Source: Rubrobacter sp.
Lineage (GTDB): Bacteria; Actinomycetota; Rubrobacteria; Rubrobacterales; Rubrobacteraceae
NCBI GenBank assembly: GCA_016781885.1
Contig: JADDPM010000076.1
Location: forward strand, 1-6,441
Length of the DNA: 6,441 nucleotides
Reading direction: 5' to 3'
Part shown: positions 1 through 5,255 of the stretch, piece after piece
How positions within the stretch are numbered: the stretch's first letter is position 1
Layout: each line of letters opens with the position of its first letter
Notes under the pieces: model-generated
Database searches by the model: none
What the model was told of the DNA's origin: nothing
What the model saw: only the letters and a program-made list of their open reading frames with translations
Position numbers and translations under genes: made by a program

Positions 1-1808
1 TGCACCGCTATGCCGCCGACCGCGAGGCTCCTCGACCCGTAGGTGTCGCGGCCCAGAGGCGAGACGGCCGTGTCGCCGTGCAAGACCTCGACGTCGTCCG
101 GCGAGACGCCGATGACGTCGGCTGCTATCTGCGACCAGCTCGTCTCGTGGCCTTGGCCGTGGGGTGAGGTGCCGGTGACGACCTCGACCGTGCCCGAGGG
201 AAGGATACGCACGCTCGCCGCCTCCCAGCCCGCGCCGCCAAGGCCCAGGGCCGCGTTGACCTGCGAGGGTGCTAGGCCGCAGATCTCCGTGTACGTCGAG
301 AACCCGATGCCGAGCTGCACGGGGTCATTGTTGTCGCGACGGCGCTGCTGCTCCTCGCGCAACCCGTCGTAGTCGGCGAGCTCCATCACGCGGTCGAGCG
401 CGGCCTGCATGTTCATCGAGTCGTACTGGATGCCGGCCGGGGTATCTACCGGCTCGTCGAACGGCTCGTAGAAGTTCCGCCGGCGTGCCTCGTCCGGGCT
501 GATCCCGACCTCGCGCGCCAGAGAGTCCATCATCCTCTCGATAGCGAAAGCAGCCTCAGGGCGTCCGGCGCCGCGGTAGGCGTCGGTCGGGGTGAGGTTG
601 GTGAAGACGCCCTTGCACTCGAAGTCGTACGCGCCGAAGGTGTAGACCCCGGGGAACATGAACGCGCCCAGGATCGGGATGCCCGGCGTGAGCAACTGCA
701 AGTGCGCGCCCATATCCGCCAGGAGCTTGACCCGCAGACCGAGGATCTTGCCCTCCGAATCGGCGGCCATCTCCAGGTGCTGGACCTGCCCGCGGCCGTG
801 GATGGTCGCCTGGTAGTTCTCCGAGCGGTCCTCGACCCACTTTATCGGGGTGCCAAGCTTCCGCGCGAGCGCGAGGCAGACCAGCTCCTCGGAGTACACG
901 TTCAGCTTCGAGCCGAAAGCGCCGCCGACGTCCGGGGCGACGACCCTTAGCTTGTGCTCGGGTAGCCCGCACGCCGTCGACATCACGGACTTGGCTATGT
1001 GGGGGATCTGGGTCGCGCTATACACCACGAAACCGCCGTGCCCGGGCTCCCTCGTAGCGACCGTCGCCCGCGGCTCGATGGCGTTGGGGATGAGCCGCTG
1101 CTGCACGTACCGCTCTCGTACCACGACGTCTGCCTTGTCGAAGGCGTCGTCTATGTCGCCGGTCGCGAGCGTCCACGTGTAGCACTCGTTCGTGCCGAGG
1201 TCCTCGTGGACCAGCGGCGCGCCCTCCTCCATGGCCTGCTCTACGTCAACGACAGGGGTCATCGGCTCGTAGTCGACCTCGATGTGCTCCAGGGCGTCCT
1301 GGGCCTTGTAGCGGTCGGTAGCCACTACTACCGCGACTGCGTCGCCGGCGTAGTTCACCTCGCCGCGCGCCACGGGCCAGTGAGTTGGGTTCTTCATGTC
1401 GTCGGTGACAACCCACGCGCAGAGGCTAAACGCCTCGTCATCCTGAGAGGTCTCCTCAGATGAGGTCTCCTCGGGCTCCTTCGACGCGCTCGCCTCGACC
1501 TCACCCGACTGCCCCTCGCCAGTGCTTAAAGTGTAGCCTGGACCCTGCTCTGCCTCCTGGGCACCCTCGCCCCACTGGTCGGCCAGGTCCTCGCCGGTAA
1601 ACGCCGCGACGACGCCGGGCTGCTCGCGCGCCGCCGAAACGTCGAGGTGTGTGATCTTTGCGTGCGCGAACGGGCTGCGCAGGACGGCCACGTGCAGCAT
1701 CCCCGGCAGCTTTATGTTGTCGGTCCAGTTGGCCCGACCCGTTATGAGGGCCGGGTCCTCCTTGCGCGGTACGCCGCCCCCGACGTAGCGCTCCGGTGCT
1801 TGTGTCAC
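1..1808 (-). CDS. coxL: Molybdopterin-binding large subunit of a form II CO dehydrogenase-like (xanthine dehydrogenase family) enzyme, partial at 3' end
   Basis: Catalytic subunit of a molybdenum hydroxylase: oxidises a substrate at Mo and passes electrons to the [2Fe-2S] subunit encoded just upstream. Translation from GTG at 1808 gives 602 open codons to the window edge; the family is usually near 780 residues, so the C-terminus, including the catalytic Glu region, is missing. The N-terminal hammerhead domain starts with YVGGGVPRKEDPALITG; NAIEPRATV (243-251), DVGGAFGSK (293-301), AYRGAGR (410-416) and GQGHETSW (551-558) are cofactor and active-site motifs of the family. AYRGAGR is the form II loop; form I CO dehydrogenases have AYRCSFR, whose Cys holds copper. 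CO as substrate is therefore doubtful and the real substrate is unknown. Residues about 80-126 are an acidic insert. A good Shine-Dalgarno sequence sits before the GTG, and the gap to coxS is 13 bp, so the two are co-transcribed. Confidence 0.95.
   Translation of the reverse strand, partial: MTQAPERYVGGGVPRKEDPALITGRANWTDNIKLPGMLHVAVLRSPFAHAKITHLDVSAAREQPGVVAAFTGEDLADQWGEGAQEAEQGPGYTLSTGEGQSGEVEASASKEPEETSSEETSQDDEAFSLCAWVVTDDMKNPTHWPVARGEVNYAGDAVAVVVATDRYKAQDALEHIEVDYEPMTPVVDVEQAMEEGAPLVHEDLGTNECYTWTLATGDIDDAFDKADVVVRERYVQQRLIPNAIEPRATVATREPGHGGFVVYSATQIPHIAKSVMSTACGLPEHKLRVVAPDVGGAFGSKLNVYSEELVCLALARKLGTPIKWVEDRSENYQATIHGRGQVQHLEMAADSEGKILGLRVKLLADMGAHLQLLTPGIPILGAFMFPGVYTFGAYDFECKGVFTNLTPTDAYRGAGRPEAAFAIERMMDSLAREVGISPDEARRRNFYEPFDEPVDTPAGIQYDSMNMQAALDRVMELADYDGLREEQQRRRDNNDPVQLGIGFSTYTEICGLAPSQVNAALGLGGAGWEAASVRILPSGTVEVVTGTSPHGQGHETSWSQIAADVIGVSPDDVEVLHGDTAVSPLGRDTYGSRSLAVGGIAV
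1431..1571 (-). other. Acidic low-complexity insert within the large subunit
   Basis: Codons about 80-126 encode a stretch rich in Glu, Ser, Gly, Gln and Thr with almost no hydrophobic residues, between the hammerhead-domain segment TGEDLADQWG and the conserved CAWVVTDDMKNPTHWP. As I recall the family, these two segments are separated by only a few residues, so this reads as an in-frame, probably disordered surface loop. Boundaries are approximate because no alignment was run. Confidence 0.7.
1447..1472 (-). repeat. 15-bp-period direct repeat coding for EETS units
   Basis: The 11-mer GAGGTCTCCTC (plus strand) occurs at 1447-1457 and again at 1462-1472, exactly five codons apart and in frame, giving EETSSEETS in the protein. 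Each copy is itself a small dyad (GAGG-TCT-CCTC). It lies inside the acidic insert and fits growth of that insert by slippage or short tandem duplication. Confidence 0.75.
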
Positions 1809-1812
1809 TCTA

Positions 1813-1820
1813 TCCCCTTC
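1813..1820 (-). promoter_or_regulatory. Shine-Dalgarno site of the large subunit gene
   Basis: Read on the minus strand, GAAGGGGA lies four bases before GTG at 1808 and starts just after the coxS stop codon. It fixes GTG 1808 as the start; no ATG is available nearby in the same frame. Confidence 0.75.
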
Positions 1821-1821
1821 T

Positions 1822-2304
1822 CTAGGATGCGGCGGTAGGCTGGTCCATGTGCTGTGAGGCGAGCTGGACGGCCTTGACGATGTTCTCGTAGCCCGTGCAG
1901 CGGCAGTAGTTCCCTTCGAGAGCCTCCCGGATCTCCTCCTCGTTCGGCTCCGGGTTCTCCTTGAGCAGGCTTACGGATGCCATGATCATGCCGGGCGTGC
2001 AATACCCACACTGCAACGCATGGCTCTCGTGAAACGCAGCCTGCATCGGATGCCAGCGCCCGTTCTCGGCGAGACCCTGGACCGTGGTAATCTCACGTCC
2101 ATCGGCCTGCACCGCGAATACCGTACACGACTTGACGGACTCCCCGTCCATAAGCACCGTACACGCCCCGCAGTTGGAGGTATTGCACCCGACCATTGTC
2201 CCTGTCAGGTTCAGCCCCTCACGCAGGTAATGCACCAGTAGCAACCGAGGCTCCACCTCGTGCTCGTAGGTGGCACCGTTTACCTTCACCTGAATTCTCC
2301 GCAC
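1822..2304 (-). CDS. coxS: [2Fe-2S] iron-sulfur small subunit of a molybdenum hydroxylase (CoxS type)
   Basis: Carries electrons from the molybdenum site of the large subunit toward the FAD subunit or another acceptor. At 160 residues it has the usual length. The N-terminal plant-type ferredoxin domain binds one cluster with Cys40, 45, 48 and 60 (GCNTSNCGACTV, then KSC). The C-terminal four-helix domain binds the second cluster with Cys99, 102, 134 and 136 (LQCGYCTPGM and NYCRCTGYENI). All eight ligands are present. Asn follows Cys40 where many relatives have Asp. The start is GTG 2304, with AAGGAGAG upstream. The gene is first in its unit, before coxL; no CoxM-like FAD subunit precedes it, so that subunit is off-window or absent. 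A leader of about 60 bases with a hairpin suggests control after initiation. Confidence 0.96.
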   Translation of the reverse strand: MRRIQVKVNGATYEHEVEPRLLLVHYLREGLNLTGTMVGCNTSNCGACTVLMDGESVKSCTVFAVQADGREITTVQGLAENGRWHPMQAAFHESHALQCGYCTPGMIMASVSLLKENPEPNEEEIREALEGNYCRCTGYENIVKAVQLASQHMDQPTAAS

Positions 2305-2310
2305 CTAGCT

Positions 2311-2318
2311 CTCTCCTT
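2311..2318 (-). promoter_or_regulatory. Shine-Dalgarno site of coxS
   Basis: AAGGAGAG on the minus strand, six bases before GTG 2304, is a strong match to the 16S anti-Shine-Dalgarno sequence. It supports this GTG over the in-frame GTG five codons later. Confidence 0.75.
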
Positions 2319-2322
2319 TCCC

Positions 2323-2351
2323 AAAAAGCCGAAACGGCGATCCCCGTTTGG
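2323..2351 (-). terminator. Attenuator-like hairpin with T-tract in the coxS leader
   Basis: On the minus strand the arms CCAAACGG (2351-2344) and CCGTTTCGG (2337-2329) pair over 8 bp with one bulged C and a 6-base loop. They are followed after one C by TTTTT (2327-2323). This has the shape of a short intrinsic terminator lying between the predicted coxS transcription start and its Shine-Dalgarno site. It could be an attenuator, or the core dyad (AAACGG/CCGTTT) could be an operator. No known riboswitch class is recognised. Confidence 0.4.
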
Positions 2352-2370
2352 TAAGTTTCGACGCCGGAAC

Positions 2371-2400
2371 TTTATACCGTCCGCCACTCGGCGCAGTTAA
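2371..2400 (-). promoter_or_regulatory. Candidate promoter of coxS-coxL
   Basis: On the minus strand, TTAACT (2400-2395; 4 of 6 to TTGACA) and TATAAA (2376-2371; 5 of 6 to TATAAT) are separated by 18 bp. Initiation would fall near 2364, giving a leader of about 60 bases. The -35 overlaps an imperfect dyad, GTTA-N10-TAAC, at 2395-2412 that could be an operator. Confidence 0.45.
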
Positions 2401-2624
2401 CGAAAGCGCTAACCGATTCCGCCCTTGGCAGCAACCTTTCCCGTCTTTCCCCTTTCTACGAACCTAATGCCTCAGCGTAGCACAGGTAACAGAGCTCGGG
2501 CAACGAAACATAGGCTATACGCAAAGGAACTCGAAACGAGCCGTAAGAGGCGTCCTTGGCCGTTGCGCTTTTCTATGGTCCCTCAAAGAAGCTTTGCAAA
2601 CAAACGCCTCGATGCATTCAGTCC

Positions 2625-2647
2625 GTACATGTATGCTTGGAATGTAC
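2625..2647. promoter_or_regulatory. Inverted repeat, possible regulator binding site
   Basis: GTACAT and ATGTAC form a perfect 6-bp inverted repeat with an 11-bp spacer inside the divergent intergenic region. Spacing of about two helical turns between half-site centres suits a dimeric regulator. No T-run follows it, so it is not a terminator. Such short dyads can arise by chance. Confidence 0.3.
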
Positions 2648-2755
2648 TTTTTGCTATCCCGCCAGGGTCAAAGAAGCCAACACGTATCTACCAGCAGCGC
2701 CAGTTCTTTACGACTTATCTAGAAACAAGGCACTCTATTCTCCTCCCTTTAGAGT

Positions 2756-2761
2756 TATAGT
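2756..2761 (+). promoter_or_regulatory. Weak -10 candidate for the CoxE-like gene
   Basis: TATAGT matches TATAAT at 5 of 6 positions and would start transcription about 40 bases before ATG 2807. No acceptable -35 hexamer lies 16-18 bp upstream, so this may need an activator or may be wrong. Confidence 0.25.
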
Positions 2762-2790
2762 CGGAGGCAAGCTTTCCGCTAGCGAGCGGT

Positions 2791-2798
2791 GAGAGGAG
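2791..2798 (+). promoter_or_regulatory. Shine-Dalgarno site deciding the CoxE-like start
   Basis: GAGAGGAG lies eight bases before ATG 2807. The in-frame GTG at 2789 overlaps this site and has no site of its own, so ATG 2807 is chosen. The small hairpin at 2776-2789 sits immediately upstream and could affect access to the site. Confidence 0.75.
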
Positions 2799-2806
2799 AT
2801 CGCTTG

Positions 2807-3784
2807 ATGGCACAAGAAGATGGACACCGTACCCGCCCGACCTTCGATTCCGAGGAGAAACAACGCATTCAGCGGGCCTTCGTAGACCACCTGCACGGCA
2901 TGGAGGTCGACGAGGCCCTCATAGAGCAGATCGAAGCACGGAGCGAGAACGTCCTGCGGGGCCTGCCGGAACTGATAAAGCAGATGCAGGAGCGCGAGAA
3001 GAAGCTCAAGAAGAGCGCGAAGGACGACTCCGAGATACGGCGGCGCTCCCTCACAAAGATGCTCGACTTCTCGGCGATTGAGCAGCGCGAGATGGAGACG
3101 GCGATAAGGCGTGTTGCCCGCCGGATCTACGGCGCGAAGACCCGCCGCCTGCGCCAGGACCGCACAGGCCGCATAAGCATCCCCCACATCCTGCGCCACA
3201 ACATCTGCTACTATGGCATCCCCTTCGATCCGGTTCTGAGAAAGCGCCGCGAGGGCCGCCCGCGCGTAGCATTGTTGGGCCACGTCAGCCTATCGACGCG
3301 TAACCTGGCGCGGTTCTGGCTTCGCCTGATCTACCAGATGCAGAGCCTGTTCTCCAAGGTCAGGGCGTTCGTATACGTCGCGGAGATGGCCGAGGTCACC
3401 CAGCTCTTCGAGGAGCAACCGATGCGCCGAGCGGTCGATGAGATCTTCTCGGGACGCGTCCTCGACGCTGACGTAAACAGCGACTTTGGCAAGGCCGCCG
3501 AGCAGTTCCGTAACGAGCAACTCTCCACCATAAACTACCGCACGACTGTCATAGTCCTGGGGGACGGCCGCAACAATGGTAAGAACCCAAACCCGCAAGC
3601 GCTAGCAGAGATAGCGCAACACGCCAAGCAGACGATCTGGATCACGCCCGAGCCCAGATGGGGCTGGAGGCTCGGCTCATGCGACATGCCGCTCTATGAG
3701 CAGATCTTTGACCGCGTCGAGGTCGTCCGCACCGTCGAGCAACTCGCCAGCGTCGCCGAGAATCTAGTCAAGGTCCGGGCTTGA
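2807..3784 (+). CDS. CoxE-like protein with C-terminal von Willebrand factor A domain
   Basis: CoxE-type VWA proteins work with an AAA+ ATPase (CoxD, MoxR family) in maturing the molybdenum site of CoxL-type enzymes; the divergent coxS-coxL neighbours fit that role here. The 325-residue protein is soluble, with no signal or membrane segment. Residues 1-80 are charged and helical, with a likely coiled coil near 57-80; 81-150 is a basic linker (RRVARRIYGAKTRRLRQ). The VWA domain runs from about 152 to 320, opening with RVALLGHVSLSTRN and containing VIVLGDGRNN (Asp253) and SCDMP (291-295). The MIDAS DxSxS motif reads HVSLS: His159 replaces the first Asp, and the Thr-containing loop reads DVNSDFG. 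Metal binding may be altered or lost. No AAA+ partner gene is in the window. The gene overlaps the following NUDIX gene by 4 bases. Confidence 0.85.
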   Translation: MAQEDGHRTRPTFDSEEKQRIQRAFVDHLHGMEVDEALIEQIEARSENVLRGLPELIKQMQEREKKLKKSAKDDSEIRRRSLTKMLDFSAIEQREMETAIRRVARRIYGAKTRRLRQDRTGRISIPHILRHNICYYGIPFDPVLRKRREGRPRVALLGHVSLSTRNLARFWLRLIYQMQSLFSKVRAFVYVAEMAEVTQLFEEQPMRRAVDEIFSGRVLDADVNSDFGKAAEQFRNEQLSTINYRTTVIVLGDGRNNGKNPNPQALAEIAQHAKQTIWITPEPRWGWRLGSCDMPLYEQIFDRVEVVRTVEQLASVAENLVKVRA

Positions 3785-4325
3785 CTGACGCAGCCAAAAA
3801 GGTCCCCCTCTCCCCCACCGAACCCTACAAGTTCTGCCCGGCTGACGGCACGCGCCTTGAAGACCCGCGTCCGAGCGGCGGCGCCACGTGCCCCTTTTGT
3901 GGCCGCTCGTGGTACCGTAACTCCGCCCCGGCGGTGGGGGCGGTGATCGTGCGCGACGGACGGGCGCTCGTCACGGTCCGGGCGATAGAACCGGAGAAGG
4001 GGCTCCTGGATCTACCCGGCGGTTTCGTGGAGGTCGGGGAACACCGGCCGACGGGCTCGTGCGGGAGGTGCGCGAGGAGCTCGGGGTCGAGGCGGAGGTA
4101 CTTGGGAACCCGGTGCTGCTCGCGACGCACACCTACGGAGAGGGCGGGAACTGGGTGCTCGCGATCGGGTTCCGGGTGAGGCTGAAGGGCGGGGAAATAC
4201 GCCCTAACGACGACGTGGCGGAGGTCAGGTGGGTCTCCCTTGAGGAGTTGGACGACCTCGACTTCGCCTGGGAGCATGACCGGAGGCTCGTGCGAGCGGC
4301 GCTGGAGGATAATGGAGAATCCTAG
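3781..4325 (+). pseudogene. NUDIX hydrolase with zinc ribbon, broken by a 1-bp frameshift
   Basis: NUDIX enzymes hydrolyse nucleoside diphosphates linked to another group; the substrate here cannot be told. TTG 3781 overlaps the upstream stop codon (TTGA), implying translational coupling. Residues 17-47 resemble a zinc ribbon (Cys19, Cys37, Cys40), but the usual second Cys is Asp22. The NUDIX fold follows with NSAPAVGAVIVRDG and LPGGFVEVGEH. After His88 the frame shifts and the original frame ends at 4179 in unrelated sequence, while the next frame continues the family (REVREELGVEAEV) to TAG 4325. Adding one C near 4044 (CACCGGCC to CACCCGGCC) restores G-x5-E-x7-REVREELGV exactly and a 181-residue protein. 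Either the gene is a fresh pseudogene or this is a sequencing error; intact downstream coding favours a very recent event or an error. Confidence 0.85.
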
Positions 4326-4347
4326 GGGCAAGGGATAGGATGAGCAC

Positions 4348-5106
4348 ATGTCGGCGATAGACGGATGGCTCGAAGGGTCCATGCATGGCGCCGTTGGGGT
4401 CGGGATGGTCCTGCTGATCAGTCTCCTTCTGGGCTTGAGGCACGCGAGCGACCCGGACCACCTGGCGGCTGTGACGACCCTCATCGCCTCCGAGGAGGAG
4501 CACAAGCGGGCTAAAAAAGCCGGCTTCATGGGTCTCCTCTGGGGCCTCGGCCACGGCACGACGCTCATTATCCTCGGCCTGCCGCTAATGCTCGCGGGCA
4601 GGTCCCTGCCCGATGCGGTGCAGCAGGCAGCCGAGACGCTCATCGGCATGCTCATCGTGTTCCTCGCCGTTCGGCTCCTGGTCCACTGGCGGCGCGGCCT
4701 CTACCACGTACACGTTCACAGCCACGGCGACGGCGATACCCACCGCCACCTCCACTCCCACAGGGAGGACCGGGCCCACGCCCATGGCCACGCCGTCTCG
4801 CACAGGACGCCTCTCTCAGCCTATGGTATCGGGCTCATGCACGGCATCGGCGGCTCGGGGGGACTTACCCTGCTTCTGCTCTCCACGATCTCGAACCGGG
4901 TCGAAGCGGTAGGCGCCTTACTGCTCTTCGCAGCGGGAACCGCCATCTCGATGGCAGTCCTCTCGACCGCGTTCGGCCTCGCCCTTGCCGGAGGTCCCAT
5001 TGCCCGGAACTTCGAGCGTGTAGCACCCATCCTCGGCGTCCTGAGCGTAGCCTTCGGGACATGGTACGCTCTCGGCGCCCTGAAGCTCGTCGTCTACCCG
5101 TTTTAA
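4348..5106 (+). CDS. NicO/UreH-family nickel/cobalt transporter with His-rich loop
   Basis: Inner-membrane protein for movement of Ni2+ or Co2+ (or another transition metal); direction is not decided by sequence. 252 residues with about six hydrophobic segments (near 14-30, 56-82, 98-113, 158-180, 186-213, 226-249). The first carries the metal signature RHASDPDH (31-38, an H-x4-DH motif), followed by LWGLGHG (64-70) and GLMHGIGGSGG (162-172), as in the UreH/NicO group. The cytoplasmic or periplasmic loop at 120-152 has 12 histidines and several acidic residues, a likely metal buffer or sensor. ATG 4348 follows AGGA with a 7-base gap and starts 22 bp after the NUDIX stop, so it may share that transcript. 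The molybdenum hydroxylase needs no nickel, and no urease or hydrogenase gene is visible, so the client enzyme is unknown. Confidence 0.88.
   Translation: MSAIDGWLEGSMHGAVGVGMVLLISLLLGLRHASDPDHLAAVTTLIASEEEHKRAKKAGFMGLLWGLGHGTTLIILGLPLMLAGRSLPDAVQQAAETLIGMLIVFLAVRLLVHWRRGLYHVHVHSHGDGDTHRHLHSHREDRAHAHGHAVSHRTPLSAYGIGLMHGIGGSGGLTLLLLSTISNRVEAVGALLLFAAGTAISMAVLSTAFGLALAGGPIARNFERVAPILGVLSVAFGTWYALGALKLVVYPF
4705..4803 (+). other. Segment coding for the His-rich metal-binding loop
   Basis: Residues 120-152 of the transporter contain 12 His in 33 residues, mostly in alternating HxH spacing (HVHVHSH, HRHLHSH, HAHGH). It sits between the third and fourth hydrophobic segments. Similar loops occur in nickel and cobalt transporters and in zinc transporters; here the flanking motifs favour the nickel/cobalt family. 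Confidence 0.8.
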
Positions 5107-5136
5107 GAGCATTCAGCTTCTCATGATTCGTCGCAA

Positions 5137-5169
5137 GGGCCCCCTACAATCAGAGTGTAGTTCGGGCCC
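5137..5169. terminator. GC-rich hairpin after the transporter gene
   Basis: GGGCCC (5137-5142) can pair with GGGCCC (5164-5169), and inside it CTACA (5144-5148) with TGTAG (5156-5160), leaving a 7-base loop and an asymmetric internal loop. It starts 31 bp after the transporter stop. No T-run follows on either strand, so it is either a weak or factor-assisted terminator, an mRNA 3'-end stabiliser, or an operator for the next gene. Confidence 0.35.
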
Positions 5170-5213
5170 CAGTTAGGATGTCGCATATCGGAGAGCTTGG
5201 GTAACCGGGCGGC

Positions 5214-5219
5214 TACAAT
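5214..5219 (+). promoter_or_regulatory. Candidate -10 box of the nitronate monooxygenase gene
   Basis: TACAAT matches the -10 consensus at 5 of 6 positions and places initiation near 5226, about 30 bases before GTG 5256. No good -35 is visible at the normal distance. The same CTACAAT heptamer also occurs at 5144-5150 within the upstream hairpin, so tandem promoters are possible. Confidence 0.35.
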
Positions 5220-5243
5220 AATGTGTGCGAAGACCCCGATCAT

Positions 5244-5250
5244 GGGAGGG
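5244..5250 (+). promoter_or_regulatory. Shine-Dalgarno site deciding the monooxygenase start
   Basis: GGGAGGG is five bases before GTG 5256. The in-frame GTG at 5223 has no such site and lies at or before the predicted transcription start, so the shorter protein is preferred. Confidence 0.7.
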
Positions 5251-5255
5251 CGGTA

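Larger units (their letters stand above)
2305..2806. other. Divergent intergenic region with reduced GC
   Basis: This 502-bp gap separates the coxS start from the CoxE-like start. Hand count over 2461-2760 gives about 48% GC, against clearly higher values in the flanking genes. It contains the candidate coxS promoter and attenuator, a GTACAT-N11-ATGTAC dyad (2625-2647), small hairpins at 2584-2596 (CAAAG-AAG-CTTTG) and 2776-2789 (CCGCT-AGCG-AGCGG), and a repeated TCAAAGAAGC (2583-2592 and 2668-2677). I find no convincing gene in it: the open frame at 2425-2760 has no ribosome binding site and no recognisable domain. Confidence 0.6.

Noticed and set aside
999..1463. 154-codon open frame on the plus strand opposite the large subunit gene
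   Set aside because: It is fully antisense to a gene with clear family motifs; long antisense frames are common in high-GC DNA.
2530..2540. CTCG-AAA-CGAG hairpin in the intergenic region
   Set aside because: The stem is only 4 bp and no T-run or other signal accompanies it; expected by chance.
2583..2677. Direct repeat TCAAAGAAGC at 2583-2592 and 2668-2677 as a possible attachment site or array
   Set aside because: Only two 10-bp copies, unevenly placed, with no integrase or further copies in view.
2425..2760. 111-codon open frame on the plus strand in the divergent gap
   Set aside because: No Shine-Dalgarno site, no recognisable domain, and composition of the region is unlike the surrounding genes; it is long mainly because stop codons happen to be absent.
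2789..2806. Upstream GTG start for the CoxE-like protein
   Set aside because: This GTG overlaps the Shine-Dalgarno sequence that serves ATG 2807, so the six extra codons are unlikely to be translated.
4059..4325. Separate 88-codon gene starting at GTG 4059
   Set aside because: It begins in the middle of the Nudix box and is the continuation of the upstream NUDIX gene after the frameshift, not an independent gene.
3825..4655. 276-codon open frame on the minus strand opposite the NUDIX and transporter genes
   Set aside because: It lies opposite two recognisable families and its translation shows no domain, only Pro/Arg/Ser-rich sequence typical of antisense frames.
5223..5255. Upstream GTG start for the nitronate monooxygenase
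   Set aside because: No Shine-Dalgarno site before it, it sits at the predicted transcription start, and the added 11 residues do not resemble the family N-terminus.
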